Program-made: the position numbers and the translations under genes | In this document: piece after piece, positions 61,298 through 62,500 of the stretch | How the letters are laid out: every line of letters starts with the position of its first letter | Numbering within the stretch: position 1 is the first letter of the stretch | Notes under the pieces: generated by a model | Told to the model about the DNA's origin: nothing | The model's database searches: none | The model's input: the letters and a program-made list of their open reading frames with translations, nothing else | Source of the DNA: Neocallimastix lanati (nom. inval.) | Lineage: Eukaryota; Neocallimastigomycota; Neocallimastigomycetes; Neocallimastigales; Neocallimastigaceae | NCBI GenBank assembly: GCA_016946835.1 | Contig: JACVTC010000138.1 | Location: forward strand, 290,001 to 352,500 | DNA: 62,500 nt | Reading direction: 5' to 3'

Positions 61298-62213
61298 ATT
61301 ATTAATTAGTATTTAACTCATAAAAAAGATGTTTTTGTTTTGCTTTTAATAAAATAATGATACCTCTATAAATTTTATTAAAAAACAATGATACTAGTGT
61401 AAATTATAAATCTAATGGAATGGTTAATATTTTTTAATTTAATTTATTTTATTAAAAAAAAATTAATAATATTTTTTATTTTATTTTTTATTTTATTTGA
61501 TCGTTCTTCTTTTTTTTATTAATTTATTATATTTAATTTAATGAAACTGAAGTATTTCATGTTAAATATTAAATCATGGTAATAATCTATCATCCACTCT
61601 TAATAATTAAATACAATAAACTTTAAGTTCTATAAAAAAAATAATGATAATAATGATAATTCTATAAAAAAAAATAATGATAATAATGATAATAATGATA
61701 ATAATGATAATACTAATTAAATGCAAAAAAAAAATATATATATATATATATATAATAAAATAATTAATAGTAAAAGAAAAAAAAATTAAAATAAAAAAGA
61801 AAAAGAAAAAAGAAAAATAAAAAAGTAAAATATATAAAAAAAAAAAATTAAAATGATAATGCTTTTGATAAATAAAAAGCATATATCATAAATCAAGATA
61901 CACTTTAAAAATAATTGTAATAAATGTACAAAAGCAACATATGAATAAAAATATACATAACTTAACAATATGAAAATATTAATTTTATTTGGCTTAAAAA
62001 ATATGAAAATAATTTTTTTGTTGAAAGAACTTATTATTCAATTTATTAAACAGTAAAATTTAATTAATAAGTTCCATAAAAGTTTCAAATAAACCTACTA
62101 AAAAAGAATAAAAATTTACTTCGATTTAATAATTTTATTAGATAAAAAGAGAAATTTTTATTAAACATAAAAGATCAGTAAAAATTATTATAATTTAAAA
62201 TAATATTTATATT

Positions 62214-62500
62214 GATCTCTAGTCGGCATAGTTTATGGTTAAGACTACGACCGTATCTGATCGTTTTCGATCCCCTAACTTTCGTTTTTGATTAATGAAA
62301 ACATCCTTGGCAAATACTTTCGCAGAAGTTAATCTTTCATAAATCTAAGAATTTCACCTCTGATAATTAAATACTAATGCCCTCCCAATTATCCCTATTA
62401 ATCATTACTTCGGTCCTAGGAACCAACAAAATAGAACCAAAGTCCTATTCTATTATTCCATGCTAATGAATTCAGGCATAAGCCTGCTTTAAGCACTCTT
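62214..62500 (-). pseudogene. 18S rRNA gene fragment, probably degenerate, continues past the window
   Basis: The minus strand matches the central part of fungal 18S rRNA: GCATGGAATAATAGAATAGG, GGTGAAATTCTTAGATTTAT, CCAAGGATGTTTTCATTAAT, CGAAAGTTAGGGGATCGAAA and ACTATGCCGACTAG in the correct order. At 62214 homology stops at the base of the V5 stem and plain AT-rich DNA follows, so the 3' part of the rRNA is missing. Several near-universal positions are changed, mostly G to A or C to T (CTTGGATT to CTTAGATT, GAAAGCATTT to GAAAGTATTT, CTAGGGATC to CTAGAGATC), plus GATACCGTCG to GATACGGTCG. This argues for a decayed copy rather than working rDNA. The fragment supports a fungal host. The 5' side lies outside the window. 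Confidence 0.85.

Noticed and set aside
61607-61968. Minus-strand hydrophobic frames near the right end
   Set aside because: Driven by (ATAATG)n and poly(A) composition; no protein-like features.

Overview
The window looks like nuclear DNA of an anaerobic gut fungus (Neocallimastigomycota) or a very close relative. The reasons are extreme A+T content, long pure (ATT)n and poly(A)/poly(T) tracts in introns and intergenic DNA, Asn- and Gln-rich proteins, many short GT..AG introns, a fungal-type 18S rRNA fragment at the right edge, a formate/nitrite channel, and a Tom20 receptor. The assignment is inference; no species is claimed.

Layout. 1-15.6 kb is a gene-dense block: the 3' exon of an unrecognised gene (168-823, +); RNA polymerase I subunit RPA43 (2152-3642, +, 4 exons); a protein with two VOC/glyoxalase-fold units (4359-7390, -, 8 exons); a PBDC1/Ypl225w-type eEF1A chaperone (7989-9222, +, 5 exons); and a CC2D1/Lgd orthologue with DM14 and C2 domains (9975-15567, -, 7 exons). 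A DUF676-type lipase/esterase follows at 18404-20239 (+, one exon).

20.9-36.3 kb holds two different Ty1/copia LTR retrotransposons in the same orientation (20914-27239 and 31192-36342). Each has identical LTRs and each sits in a trinucleotide (ATT/AAT)n microsatellite. Between them lies an 8-exon uridine-phosphorylase-like gene (28176-31060, +). Both elements carry the same primer-binding site, complementary to the anticodon arm of tRNA-Lys(CUU).

37.4-40.9 kb (-) encodes an unusual single polypeptide: a Tom20 mitochondrial/hydrogenosomal import receptor followed by a MYND-like zinc module and a SET domain. Further right are a small four-helix membrane protein (45747-47360, +) and an intronless formate/nitrite transporter (50956-51762, -).

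From 51.8 kb to the end I found no intact gene. This part contains a decayed MULE-like DNA transposon (about 58.7-60.2 kb), a 405-bp perfect (ATT)n array (60745-61149), and a mutated 18S rRNA fragment (62214 to the window end, -), cut at its inner edge and probably a pseudogene.

Functionally most intact genes are housekeeping: Pol I transcription, translation-factor folding, ESCRT-III control, organelle import and pyrimidine salvage. No operon-like system was found. The most unusual items are the Tom20-SET fusion, the shared half-tRNA priming and microsatellite targeting of the two copia elements, the split tandem-VOC protein, and the degenerate rDNA. Exon borders were derived by hand from GT..AG signals, reading frame and family similarity; none has transcript support here.
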